From NCBI GenBank assembly GCA_013407085.1, contig JACCGJ010002823.1, positions 1 through 64,000 of the forward strand: 64,000 nt of DNA, in the 5' to 3' direction. Below, piece by piece: positions 19,481 through 30,364 of this stretch; the first letter of the stretch is position 1, and each line of letters opens with the position of its first letter. The position numbers were made by a program, and so were the translations under genes. The notes beneath the pieces were generated by a model that saw only the letters and a list, made by a program, of their open reading frames with translations, made no database searches and was not told where the DNA came from. The DNA is from Atriophallophorus winterbourni. Lineage: Eukaryota; Platyhelminthes; Trematoda; Plagiorchiida; Microphallidae.

Positions 19481-21780
19481 CTTCACATGACATTTATCCT
19501 AACGAATATTTTTACATCATTGCGAGGAAATACGTGGCATATTTTTCTAACATTAATTACTGTCGATCTTCCTAGTGCCGCAATTTGTGTATATATTTAC
19601 TGTCCTTATACGAATATCCTTTGGTGTTGTATAGCATTTTGATATCATAAATTCTTGAACCTTGACTGCTGATTATCAAACCAAAAATGTAGTCTTCCTG
19701 TCGATATTCGCCTAATTTGGTTTGAATCTTTCAATCCAGCCTTTACTGCGGAGCTGTATATGTTGATTGTTAATCACACAAAGTCAGAGTGTATCTACCA
19801 TTGTTGAACTTTCGTAGTATTATTATTTGGTGCGTATCACCGTCTGTTAACCGATTATGGCTTTTTCTCATTCAGACTAATAACAATCTGATCTTAATCC
19901 AACCTCTCACGATCTGCTGAGGTTGTATCATTCAAAACGTCACATGGCATATGTCCTTGTGTCATCCTGCTGGTCTAACTTTACTAAAGATAAACTGAAC
20001 TAACTTGATAATAGGTTTTTAATTGATTTATCTGGTGCTGTTGAAAAATCAACTTTCTGCTAATTTGTTATGCTTCCTCTTGAGTTACTGCAACATTGAT
20101 GAAACAGCAATCCTTGAGAAGTAGATGTTCGAGAACAAGTAAATAAAAATTCTTGTTTGATAAATGTCTACTTCATTTTGCGCGTGTATGCATCATATAA
20201 AACCCGAAATAAGTTGTATGTTGGATTTCTTTCTGCAGACATACTTTGCGCATTGAAACGGTGTTAGATCGCCAGGACTATTATCGTTTGTTGCCTATTC
20301 CTTTGGTGCTCAAATCGTTTTGAGACAAACGAAAATCATAGGGGTTTTGATTTTGTAATAGTGAACTTCGTACCTCGTGGAATATTTACCGACGTGCTCG
20401 ATCACAATATTTGTTTTAGCGGTTGCCGAGACCCTTAAGGCAAGAGGCTTAATCGTACGTTGGACGATCTTGTTTTACTTTTTATAACAACCTAATGCAA
20501 GCATCCATCCAACATGGCTGGTTGAGTAAACCCGCATAAAGAAGAAAGGCTTTGCCCAAATTGTCCTCTCGGTACGAGTGTCTAAAATACTGAGACAATA
20601 ATAAAACTGACATCCATTGTTCGGTGTCAAACAAATTCAGCCGTAGGCACAATGGCTAATACTAGTTAGCAGAAAGAAAGATGTTCCACACAAGACTAGA
20701 TTGTGCTTTACCGAGCGTTTGATGACAATAGGCTAGATCCTGATGCGGACGATATAAATTATCCGAAAATGTTTGATAGCATATAGGCCTGGCAACAACT
20801 GTTGAGTCAAGTACGAGTGGGACCTTTTAATTGGCCATGTTCAAAATTAATTTTTTCAGTCAACCCTTTTGTTTTTCAAATGTTTTAACGACTCCATGTA
20901 AACTATGGACCCTTTAAATGCTGCGCATTTTTTATTTTGAAAAATGGGGAATTTGCTTCGCCGGTCAGAAAAATGCGAAAGAAAACTTGTATGTGACAAT
21001 TTATAAGTCACGCAGTCTGACATTTCGTCAACTTCCATCGCAACGCTTGATGCTGCTGTATACGAACCGAAGTTATTTTGGATTGGAATGTGACTGGCAA
21101 TTTTGAACTTTCCATTTAAACTTTAACGTTTCGCATTAAAAAATTGTGTTTAAATTAATTTGATTAGCTTAAAATTCGTTTTAACGTATAAAGCCTTCTT
21201 CTGCACACAGTACAAAACTGGTCATGCGGTGTGTGGAGCGTGCAAATATATTTTTTCCCATTAGCTCTCTAGAATTTTCTCGTAACGGAATCAGATATAC
21301 GTGGGAAATTATGTTGAAATAAAGTTGTAGAAGGGAATGTCACATGTTAACACATAAGTTTGAAATTTATGCTATCCCTTTCGTCATATCGGGATCTATT
21401 TTTGCGCTAGTTTTAACTTAACTAGCATTAACTTAGTGTTTGTGCTACTGTAAGCTGCAGTTAGTCTCTGATAGTAATTCTGAGTTGTACCTACTTTTAA
21501 GTAGTAAAATTTTCAGTAGATTTCTCATTTCTTTTCTGCAGCTAAGCCACGCCGTTGGCACGATTTGAAATGTGTCAGCTGTCACGCTTTTTCTTTTCGC
21601 TGGCGCCGTGTTTTTCTTTCCCGTCAAACGCAGATTTTTGAATTTTTATCAAATCTATCGATCATAATATTCTGTTGCATTAGTAATGATCAAACTGACT
21701 CCGCGTGTTAACTTATACACTGCCCTAATCATAATTAATAAACAGTTAGATTTGAATATCCTGACACTTCCAAATGATTC
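19481..21780. other. Intergenic stretch, little recognisable
   Basis: No exon or gene seen. The only recognised piece is a diverged family A hammerhead fragment at about 21196-21262 (ACACAGTACAAAACTGGTC, i.e. half of stem II, a mutated GAA and ACTGGT). Confidence 0.5.
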
Positions 21781-21784
21781 TCCT

Positions 21785-22150
21785 TGTAATTGGATATATT
21801 AGATATTTTTATTCTGTACGTGTCTGTTTCGTTTGGAATGCCCTCCCCAAAACTATTGTCATCGCTCCTAGCGTCGAAACTTTCATTCGAAATTTGGACA
21901 CTTATTTGTTGCAAAACTATTTAACGGCACCTGCGTACTGACTCATGGTAAGTATTCAAATCGACTATACTTGAGATTACATAATTATTTTTATTTTTTT
22001 CCTGAGCGAATATTTACTATGATATGGTAATTGTGAAGCTATGTGCCTTTTGTGACCATAAACAATTTTATGCGTAATGTTTACCGTATACGTTGTGTTT
22101 TTTACCACTTGTATAAACCTGAAATTTCAAACAAATTTAGAATAAAGCTT
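21785..22150 (+). mobile_element. CR1-like LINE, 3' end
   Basis: Begins in the C-terminal RT block (ILYVSVSFGMPSP-like in one frame; VCFVWNALPKTIV in the other) and reads to a stop near 21940. A 3' UTR follows with GTGAAGCTATGTGCC and TTGTGACCATAAA, matching the tail at 53.1 kb. Inactive 5'-truncated copy. Confidence 0.75.
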
Positions 22151-22311
22151 CTTCTACTGCTCGCAACCCGATAGAATGATGATGATGGCGATAATCTTCA
22201 CGATCATGATACGCTAAATATTTTCAGAGGCCCCTATAAGATTTGTTCAGAAAACGCGACCATTTTGGGAACGTTTTAAGGCGAAGTTTATTCAGCTTCT
22301 CTTTTCATTTG

Positions 22312-22366
22312 AAATAATAATAATAATCATAATAATAAAATAATAAATAATAATAATCAATAAATT
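22312..22366. repeat. (AAT)n-rich simple repeat
   Basis: About 55 bp of AAT/ATA repeats with interruptions. Confidence 0.9.
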
Positions 22367-22429
22367 GAGCCTAGTCAAACCAGTGTGCCCAGAATTGTTG
22401 ACTTCCTACTGTGAGTTATTTGTAAACAA

Positions 22430-22870
22430 CAAGAAACTAGCGCATGTGGATCCTGATCTTACTGTCCCTACCTGATGAGTGCAAACAGCACGAAACCGGT
22501 CGTGGGGTGTTTGGTAACGGAAAAGCATGCAAATGAATATTTTGTAACATGAAACTAAGTTATACTTGTATGCCACTGTTACATAGGGCTCAAACAACGA
22601 ACCACGATGTTCAGACACAATCACAAAGTGATTCTTGGTCAAGCACTCAACGCTCTTATGGATGAGCAAAGTAATGTGTTGCTCACATCATTATCCCTTA
22701 CACACCAAAACGAACCCTATGTAACACTGCCATATAAGCATAACTTTGTTTACTACTTTACCACTGTTACAAGGCTCACTGAACCTGATGTCTGATGTTA
22801 CTGTCTCCACCTGATGACGCCAAACAGCCAAAAGCCGGTTGTTGTGATTAATGGATGGCGATGTGAGCAC
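22430..22870. mobile_element. Hammerhead repeat cluster: family A then head-to-head family B
   Basis: 22430-22550 is the hammerhead end of a family A unit (+). It is followed by a family B unit in the opposite sense (22555-22705: ATGCCACTGTTACATAGGG, CACAAAGTGATTCTTGGTC, AGTAATGTGTTGCTCACATC) and a second family B unit in + sense (22706-22870: CTATGTAACACTGCCATA, then the hammerhead end). The second hammerhead (22805-22846) has CTGATGA but a damaged stem II and AAA for GAA. Confidence 0.8.
22466..22507 (+). ncRNA. Hammerhead ribozyme, type I, canonical core (family A)
   Basis: All core elements are in order. Stem I strand CCCTAC (22466-22471), CTGATGA (22472-22478), stem II GTGC-AAACA-GCAC (22479-22491, four pairs), GAA (22492-22494), stem III ACCGGT (22495-22500), cleavable C (22501), stem I partner GTGGGG (22502-22507, six pairs with one G-U). 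Cleavage is predicted after 22501. Stem III is a palindrome with no loop, so folding needs a second copy, as in known double-hammerhead arrangements. The motif logic is established. Activity here is inference. Confidence 0.85.
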
Positions 22871-22897
22871 CACAATATATTAATCGGTTACAGCTGT

Positions 22898-23420
22898 TTT
22901 TGGTAACATCTGACGCAGAAGCTTCGTTTAGCCATGCACGTGTGAACCGCAGTGTCAGTTGACCTTGAGCGATTTCACGCTGTGCTGGGTAAATAGACTG
23001 ATTGATCTTGTCTTTGTCTACACAATTTGACAGCCCTAGGATTATATTTGTGACTTCTCATCCGTGCCAAGCCCATCGAACTATTCACAAAGTTGATCAC
23101 GACGGTCCATAATGAAAGCACTGGACTCGAGTTTCGCTTGTATTTGAGCTTTTCAGCAGTGCATATCCTTCGCTTCGGGTGGGGTTCGAACCGCTGACCA
23201 TCACCATTGTAATCCCATACCTTAATCGGCTGTTCAGTGAGACAACGTATTAGAGATGACGACTGGAGTGCTACTTAATGACGCTCCCTGTTCTGACTAA
23301 TACCCTTGGTCTGACGAGGCTTCTGTATCAGAAGTGGAACGTTATCCAAAAACTGCTCTAACCGATTTTTTTCACATTTTGTTTTCATGAATATGACTAC
23401 TCTTTTGATCCCAAACATCT
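22898..23420. mobile_element. Foldback family C, shorter copy
   Basis: Left end GGTAACATCTGACGCAGAAG and right end CTGACGAGGCTTCTGTATC..GAACGTTATCC are inverted relatives of each other and of the 51.8-kb element. The right arm (23208-23420) matches 52385-52600 block by block: GGCTGTTCAG, GAGTGCTACTTAATGA, CTCCCTGTTCTGACTA, AACTGCTCTAACC, CCCAAACATC. A hammerhead-like motif is at 23302-23350: CTGACGA, stem II GCTTCT-GTATC-AGAAGT, then GAACG. Confidence 0.65.
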
Positions 23421-24925
23421 TTCAACATATTTGTAAAATAATAATTTCGTGAAGAACACTTCTTCTACCGACCACGCAGGTTTCGTTTAACGGATTGAAA
23501 AATAATTATAATTATAATCAACATTTCGTGCTATACATGCATGTTTGTCATCTCGATGCGTACAATCATTATGTTCGGAACAAGATGTAGCTGCATATTG
23601 AACTGTATAGTTCCGAAAAATTCAAAATTTCATCCATATCATACAATATTTCCAATTTAATGATAACAGGATTTAGGCTCCGTCCGGATGAAACTAAACG
23701 TACCGGCAATTAACACCATGTCTACTTGTAAAGTAATAGGTCGTTTAATTAGCTACTTTCAATCTGTCTGTCGTACTGCCGTTACATGATGTAAAGATCA
23801 AGTCATTCAATTCTGGAATGGTTTTGCAATGTTTAATCTTACTTTATGTCTAAGTATCACTATCCTATGATTTTGTTAAGCTATGCGATTTTTGAACCAG
23901 AGAATTCCCCGAATAGTTTCTGTCGGCATTCTGTTGCGCCAACAAGGTATTCTAAGAAAGTTTTCTAATCATCGCCAACTAGTGGGCCTCACATTTTTGC
24001 TAACTCGCGGTCCCAACATATATATATGCTCATTTTGATTCCAAATCTGATGGACGCTTGCATTTTATACTGACATGTCACCACGCTTTAATCACGCACT
24101 AAAGATTTATTTCCGGTAGAACAAAGGATGCAGTTACCATGACGTGTTTTGACAATTAGACATGTTATCTGGACGGAATATTGTCTCCGCACATGGGTTT
24201 GGGTCTCTGGGATATAATGTCATTCGTTGGTGCAAACAAACAAGCGAGGTTCATGGCAAGTTTCATGTATTGGTTCAACGGTTAAACGATGATTTGATGT
24301 CAAATTTGTGCATAACAAAATAACACGATTGAACGCAAGACTTTTGTCCAAAAGATGTGTTACTGCCAACAAGTTTGCCAGGTTCAATACAGGTTGAAAT
24401 CATAAGTGATGTCAATGTGAATCCTACGGTTGTGCGAAAACATTCACGCAGGCTAAACGTTAACAAATCTCCAGCGGAAGACGCCGGCTATTCTAAAGTC
24501 ATGTGAGCTAGAACTTTGTGGCCACTATGTGATTTATTTAAACACTCACTAATACGGGAATCATACGACTTGACTAGAAAAGCGTAGATATTGCACCAAT
24601 CTATGAAGGTGACAGTCGTTTGGATCCTGATAATTAACGCCCCGTGACGCTACTTTAAATGGTTTCTAAAGTATCAGGCACCTCGAAAGACATGAAATTA
24701 TTCCTCAGACACAACATGGATTTAGAAAACATGCTCAAGTTTGTCAAACTTACTCATGACTTTAAACGATTGGGCGGAAGCATTAGGCAAAGATTATGCG
24801 TACATGATTCAAGAATTTATGGTCACAAAAAGCACATAGCTTCACAATTACCATATCATAGTAAATATGCGTTCAATAAGAGGTATAAAAAACAATTATA
24901 CGATGTCACTGGAGTCAAGTAATAT
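23421..24925. other. Intergenic stretch without recognisable gene
   Basis: Only short frames on both strands (the longest is 87 codons at 24659-24922, with no known domain). No family A/B/C repeat recognised. Confidence 0.5.
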
Positions 24926-24929
24926 GCTT

Positions 24930-26170
24930 ACCCTGAGTCAATACACAGGCATCGTCAAATCGTTATGTAACAAATAAGTGTCCAAGGTTCGAGTGAATTT
25001 TTGGATACAGGGAGAGGTGATAATTGCTTCGGGAAGGGCATTCCACAGGAAACAGACACGTACCGAATAGAAATATCGGCGACAATTAGTACGGGAATTG
25101 GGAATTTGTAGTGCCGCTGAGTGGCTACGTGTAATTCCTGATTCACGGTATTTGAACAAATGTTTGAGTGGATGATCTGGAGTATTCAATATTTTGTAAG
25201 TAATGATAACGTCACTTCGAAGTCTACGTTGAAGGGGAGTGGGGAGCTTTAGCTTTTTCAACCTTTCCTCGTATGTAAGGTCTCGAAAACCACGCACGAG
25301 TTTAGTTGCACGATGATATATCCTGTCAAGCAAGAATATATCTTTTTTCATCCACGGAGTCCATGCTTGCGATGCGTGTTCCATTGTGGGAATTAAGTAG
25401 GTCTTCATGATTCTTGGCAACGTTACAGGCGTAAAGGTTCTGAAGATCCGTCGAAGCATACCTAGAATCTTTGAAGCACGTTTGTAAATGACCTCACAAT
25501 GCACGCTGTTCTTTAGGCTGCCACATATCCAGACTCCAAGATCCTTCTCCGATTCGGTCCAGCTCAAAATCGTCTGCCCAAAGTGATATTCGTACTGAAA
25601 GGGCTTACCGATTTGCAGTAACTTGCATTTTTGAAAATTGAACGGCAGTTTATTTCTAACTGACCATTCGTGTAGTGCATCTAAATCACTTTGCAGTTTT
25701 ACGCAGTCTGCAGTTGATTTTATTCGCATCCAAAGTTTAACATCATCCGCAAAAAGAACTACCTTGCATGAGAGCGTCTCAGGTAAATCATTGATGTAAA
25801 CTAAGAAAAGCACTGGACCGAGAACGGAACCTTGCGGTACACCACTGGAGGTATTAATGGCTCGTGATTGTACCCCGTTAACTCGAACGGTTGCCTTGCG
25901 CCCATTGAGGTAGCTTTCGAACCATACGAGTAGCTGCCCGTCAATACCAATCTGTTTCAGCTTTTGTAGCAACAGGAAGTGATCAACTCTGTCGAAAGCT
26001 TTCGACATATCCAGATAGCACGCGTGCACACTGTCTCCTGCGTCAACCGTTTGGGTCCAATCGTTTAATACCGTCAGCAAGTTTGTCAAGCATGAGCGAG
26101 CTTTACGAAACCCATGCTGGGCGACAGATAATATATTTTGTGAATAATTGTTAATTAGATATGCCTTCGA
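24930..26170 (-). mobile_element. CR1-like LINE, 5'-truncated with intact RT frame
   Basis: A single uninterrupted frame runs from about 26170 (KAYLINNYSQNILSVAQHGF) to the stop at 24938. The 5' side, including the endonuclease, is missing. It abuts another CR1-like copy in the opposite orientation at about 26165. Intactness of the frame suggests a young insertion. No stop or frameshift was seen. Confidence 0.9.
24938..26089 (-). CDS. CR1-like reverse transcriptase (truncated at N-terminus)
   Basis: 383 codons numbered from the first in-frame start-like codon; the frame is open further upstream. Reverse transcriptase palm motifs in order: YLDMSKAFDRVDH (residues 25-37, catalytic Asp at 27), SSGVPQGSVLGPVLFLVYIN (81-100), LFADDVKLW (112-120, second and third catalytic Asp), then the KCKLLQIGKP and DLGVWICGSLKN blocks. 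The end has the lineage-typical RIYHRATKLVRGFRDLTYEE, NCRRYFYSVRVCFLWNALP and a stop. The enzyme copies element RNA into DNA at the nicked target. No endonuclease is encoded in this copy, so it could not move by itself. Confidence 0.92.
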   Translation of the reverse strand: MTNLLTVLNDWTQTVDAGDSVHACYLDMSKAFDRVDHFLLLQKLKQIGIDGQLLVWFESYLNGRKATVRVNGVQSRAINTSSGVPQGSVLGPVLFLVYINDLPETLSCKVVLFADDVKLWMRIKSTADCVKLQSDLDALHEWSVRNKLPFNFQKCKLLQIGKPFQYEYHFGQTILSWTESEKDLGVWICGSLKNSVHCEVIYKRASKILGMLRRIFRTFTPVTLPRIMKTYLIPTMEHASQAWTPWMKKDIFLLDRIYHRATKLVRGFRDLTYEERLKKLKLPTPLQRRLRSDVIITYKILNTPDHPLKHLFKYRESGITRSHSAALQIPNSRTNCRRYFYSVRVCFLWNALPEAIITSPCIQKFTRTLDTYLLHNDLTMPVY

Positions 26171-27160
26171 TTGAGTTGATTACTTCTTACTACTTCAGAG
26201 GTTGCAAGATGTTGGCGTCACTGAAATCTACTTTTTGATTCACAAGTTATCTGTCAGAATATATGGCGAAATTTCGTGAAATATTGAAGCCAAGAGCGGT
26301 GTCCCACAAGGTTTAGTACTCCAATACTGTTCCTAATACTTATAAATAATCTAATGAAATCGGTACGATGTAAACCTGTTCCTTTCGCCGATGATTTAAA
26401 ATTTTGGCTGAAGTTCAACTCTGTTATGATTTGGTTAGTTTTACAAGCACACCTAAATAAGCTGCACTAGCGGTCAATTCAAAACAAACTGCCCTACAAC
26501 TTCCGCCAGTGCAAAATGTTGCAAGTGGGGAAACCCTTTCCGTTCTCATACGTACTTGGTAGTCACAAGCTTAAGTGGATTATATCGCAGAAAGATCCCT
26601 GTAATTGGGTGTGCGGAGATTTGAAAAACAGTCTGCAGTGCGAGGCCGTGTATAAGCGTGCATGCAGCGTACTCGGCTTTCTCAGACGAATTTTCGGATG
26701 TTTCCCGCCGCATTCATTGTCAAGGGTATTTAATGTATACCTACAACCATTAGTGTACTATACAATGGATGGAAAATGACATCCCGCTCCTCGAAAGGTT
26801 TTATCACAAGCAACTAAAATGGTTACTGGATTGCGTAATCTACCCTTTGAGAAACGACTGTCTAGATTTGGATTGTGCACTTTCGAGCCCAGGCACATCA
26901 GAGCTGACCTAATCCTGGCATACCAATTAATCCATACGGGGTCACCTACTCAGACACCTCTTTACAATTGGTTTCAATTTCCTGGCTCGAAGTTACAATC
27001 TACTGCTTCAAATACCAAATTCCCGAATAATCTATCGTCGCAACGGTTACGCAGTCCGTGTATGCTTTCTGTGGAACAGTTTACCGCCAGAAATTGTTTC
27101 TTTATCAAATGAAATGATTTCAATCAAACGTTGCAATCTTTTATGCTGAATAATACTGTC
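26163..27160 (+). mobile_element. CR1-like LINE, degraded, opposite orientation
   Basis: Starts at a broken motif A (AFD-stop-VDYFLLLQRLQDVGV). It continues through KSGVPQGLVLQYC, a frameshifted FADD region, KCKMLQVGKPFPFSY (26511-26555), KDPCNWVCGDLKNSLQCEAV, GLRNLPFEKRLSRFGL and LRADLILAY-like blocks to about 27115. Several stops and frameshifts. Different subfamily from its minus-strand neighbour. Confidence 0.8.
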
Positions 27161-27169
27161 TTGGCCCGA

Positions 27170-27425
27170 GCTTACTGAAATGCTTTAGTCCACTGTTTCC
27201 AGGCTCACTGAACCTGATCTTACTGTCTTCACCTGACGACGGCAAACAGCCAGAAAACGGGAGTGGTGTGTAAGGGATGGGGATGTGAGCAACACATACT
27301 TTTGTCATCATAACGCTTCGAATGCTTGACCAAGAATCACTTTGTGATTCTGTGTCTGAACATCGTGGTCGTTGTCGAACCCTATTTAACAGTTGCATAC
27401 AAGTATAACCTTCTTTAGTGCTTCG
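27170..27425 (+). mobile_element. Hammerhead repeat family B, near-complete unit
   Basis: One family B unit in ribozyme sense: CCACTGTTTCCAGGCTCACTG, the hammerhead end (27227-27268: CTGACGA, stem II CGGC-AAACA-GCC, GAA, then AACGGG instead of ACCGGT), GGGATGTGAGCAACACAT, TTGACCAAGAATCACTTTGT, GAACATCGTGGTC and AACAGTTGCATACAAG. The stem III change should weaken or abolish cleavage. Confidence 0.75.
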
Positions 27426-27596
27426 TTTTGCACGACACTCCTTGAAAAATCAAATTTACCAAACATATATTTCCGGTCGGTTCCTCCCTCCATGTATAAA
27501 TTTGCAATCCCTTTTGTCCTCCTTTGAACACATGGTCGCAAACATGAAAATACGATTGGTTTAACTTCTATACGTATATTCTATGGTATTGTACAG

Positions 27597-27881
27597 CTAT
27601 TTAAATTTTTCACCATAAATCTTGAACGGCGAAGCTAGAATAAGATGGTTAGTGGTGTGTTTAATGCAGATTCGCGTATAGCTTGAGATGCATTTTAGAA
27701 ACTCGCGCAACATTTTCATATACTCGGGATGTCCCGTGGGGTTCGCCATTTTTCTATTCGCTTCATACATTTCTTTCATGTGATTAGCACTGCAGAAAGG
27801 TAGGCTACTCCAATTAATGTCAAATCCACGATGCAATCGAGCAAAACCGCATATACTGTTCCGATCCATTACGTTGTGCAC
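27597..27881 (-). CDS. Unassigned ORF (minus strand)
   Basis: A 94-codon frame with a protein-like composition: DINWSSLPFCSANHMKEMYE, then EYMKMLREFLKCISSY and RICIKHTTNH. Four Cys, several Trp/Tyr/Met, no signal peptide or membrane segment. I do not recognise a family. No clear splice sites bound it and no neighbouring exon was found. The opposite strand is also open over much of the same DNA, so at most one of the two frames is real. It may be a fragment of a gene or transposon. Confidence 0.25.
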   Translation of the reverse strand: MHNVMDRNSICGFARLHRGFDINWSSLPFCSANHMKEMYEANRKMANPTGHPEYMKMLREFLKCISSYTRICIKHTTNHLILASPFKIYGEKFK

Positions 27882-28285
27882 GCCACGTCAAGGATACTGG
27901 AGCCAACGTTAACTACGTCAGCTCCATCTCTTACACACACTTAACCACAGCCACCCGATTCATCCCAGAGGTCAACGTTTCAAACGCTGACTACCTTCAC
28001 GCAGAAATCCCACAACAGATGAGAAAGCCGATTGGTCATGTACGTAATAATATTACCGGCCAGCTGCTACGCTTGGTGAATTTTGGTGTTATCCAAGGTC
28101 GCATGCTGACTTTGGGACGTTTCGTTGTCAGCCTAGAGGGCATCACTAGCAAACTCAATTCTACTCAAGTTTTATCAGAATTGTTAGGCGCTTGTCTTTC
28201 TGCTCACCAGGCGCGTTTCTATAGTGGACATTCATCAGGTAGGAAATGTGCGGTGAGGCTTCATGTGCATAATTTAAATAAATAG
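27818..28285 (+). CDS. Unassigned ORF (plus strand)
   Basis: An open frame of about 155 codons after a stop at 27815. Readable segments include VKDTGANVNYVSSISYTH, PQQMRKPIGHVRNNITGQLL, FGVIQGRMLTLGRFVVSLEG and VLSELLGACLSAHQARFYSG. It is unusually long for this AT-rich region. No domain is recognised. An internal ATG is at 28019. It overlaps the minus-strand frame 27597-27881 for about 60 bp, so exclusion is not complete. Confidence 0.25.
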   Translation, partial: CQIHDAIEQNRIYCSDPLRCARHVKDTGANVNYVSSISYTHLTTATRFIPEVNVSNADYLHAEIPQQMRKPIGHVRNNITGQLLRLVNFGVIQGRMLTLGRFVVSLEGITSKLNSTQVLSELLGACLSAHQARFYSGHSSGRKCAVRLHVHNLNK

Positions 28286-28502
28286 ACTAAGTTTAACTGT
28301 GAAGCAAATTTTAAACAATTTAATCACTGTGATACATTACGCATATGTATCTGGTTGACTTGACCAAACCTCCACAACAGTCTAATTTTCTATATGTTCG
28401 AATGCTCAAAATGTGCGAGGTACATTCAGGACAGATTTCAATAAGAAACCGCTTACTTTGCTCGACTATTAAAATCATGTTATCCCCTAAGTTTGAAATT
28501 CA

Positions 28503-28570
28503 AAGCCGCTGTTGAAAAAGACTTGGACCAACAACCTGATCAGTCACATGTAAACACACGAGAAGACGGT
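28503..28570 (-). mobile_element. Hammerhead repeat family A, partial (no ribozyme)
   Basis: GCTGTTGAAAAAGACTTGG, ACCAACAACCTGATCAGTC and ACATGTAAACACACGAGAAG match the non-ribozyme half of family A (compare 13330-13385). The hammerhead end is absent. Confidence 0.55.
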
Positions 28571-30360
28571 CGTGAGTTCTGGAATCGAAAACGATGCAAC
28601 TGTAGATATCTTGTATAAAAATAGCTTCATCGTTTCGCTCATTCAAATGAACAGCTGTTTATCTGGCTGGCGTGATCACATGAACCAAACAATCTACCAA
28701 TCAGCATTCAGTAATCGACATATGTCGACCAATAAAACCAATGTAACTCTTCCGTCCCTTACTGGCGGTGCTGAACCGGGTGTACAAGGTCAAATTAAAG
28801 CTACTCGTGATACGATGTCGAATAATTATCGATCGCGTCGATCGAGTGCATCGCAGTTGCGCACGTAGTTTGCATTGTGCGTTCGTGTGTAGTGTGGTGC
28901 GCGCGTGCGTGTTATGAGATAAATGCACATCGCGCAACCTGAGTAATCAGTGATCGGTAATTGACCAATCGAACTTGTTCTACGGATAAGTGCAATCAGA
29001 GAACATGTTCAAGCAAGCTCAAATAGAGAACCACTAACTACACAAACAACACAAATTCTATCCGATTAGGATTGAACAACCTCATCAAATTTGGTAAGTG
29101 GTGCATCAATTGTTACAATTAATTTAGTTTATGTAAATAGCTAAATATAATAAATAATATATACGAGATTATTCTACACGGTATAATTCTCCGCATATGA
29201 TGCGTTTTGCCATTCGTTGTGTCAGCTTGTGGTTGATTGACCATTCTATTTTATTTTTGCTACTTCCCGTTGTCAGCTATCTACCAAGTTAGCTTCTTGC
29301 TATTTCTTGCTTATGGAAACGTAAGGGGCGTTGGATATTAGATTCAGTGACCGTTTATTGTATCAACATGGAAATAGCTTAATTTGGTGGCGAGGTATGA
29401 AAATTGGGTATCGGTAAACATATCCTATCATTATTAGTTAAGTACAAATACACAACACAATCATCGCCGTTATCAGCGACACAAAACTCTTACCAATCAT
29501 TCCCATCAAGTCTCGTAATAACCACGAAAAAGAGGCGTCGTTGTGGGCATACCCGACCTTATTAATTATTATTTTTATTAGTACGAATATTATCATCGTT
29601 TACCTTCACCATCAAAAGAAAAATAGGCCAAACCACCAACATTTCATTAGAGTGATTGGTCTCGGAACAACACAAGATAAAGCGTCAGCTGTCTGCTATG
29701 GATGCTACAGTAGTCTAATGAAGCGGGCATCATACGGACATACTGATGCTGATGGTCCCGGAACCGCATACTATTGTGAACTTTTACGGCTCAATAGTTA
29801 CTATCGATTTGGACACGCGAAGCATTACAGATTGTGAAAATGCAATGTTAAACTATATATATTCACCGTCGACTTCAAACATGAGGCCAGCAACAACGAA
29901 TAGGCACACATTGAAACTAATAACTTTATGGTATATGCATAACTCTTTGAAGTTAATTTTGGGTAAAGATTACTCCCAAAAACTGTTCAGTCACATATGA
30001 ACATGGTGGTGCGGTTAAGCACTTGTTCACCATTTTTACTGCTTCGAGGTATGTGAATCCAGATTGTGGGGTTCAGAATTCAGAATTTTTATGGTAGGAA
30101 ATGCAGGATGACGATCTATATTGAATAAAATTTACGATTTGAAAGATACAGTCATATAGCACTCTGTTTTCTATATATTCTTCCCAATTCGATGTGAAAA
30201 CCACAACAGATTTTGATAATATAATTACTTTCGGCGGTCCGAGTGAAACGGATTTTGAACGAGGTAAATTAAAACAGTTATACGTTGCAGAATGTAGATT
30301 AGCCAAATACTTAAAATGCGTGTGGTTTAGAATTAGCTGTTGGAACTTTAACAAATAATG
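28571..30360. other. Intergenic stretch; local CpG-rich patch
   Basis: No gene recognised. A patch at about 28820-28945 is unusually rich in CG and GTGCG words (ATCGATCGCGTCGATCG, GTGCGCGCGTGCGTG) compared with its surroundings. The frames 28572-28868 and 29541-29837 have no recognisable domains. Confidence 0.45.
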
Positions 30361-30364
30361 AAGA

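Noticed and set aside
23180..23200. GGTTCGAACC, a perfect match to a Pol III B box
   Set aside because: No A box at proper distance and no tRNA cloverleaf around it; it lies inside a foldback family C copy.
26150..26180. Twin-priming inversion as explanation for the head-to-head CR1-like copies
   Set aside because: Both sides contain the same RT region through to their own 3' part and belong to different subfamilies, so they are two separate copies.
28820..29400. LTR or primer-binding-site-like features (TTTGGTGGCGAGGTATG near 29375) next to a CpG-rich patch
   Set aside because: No second LTR, no gag or pol sequence and no matching tRNA end could be recognised.
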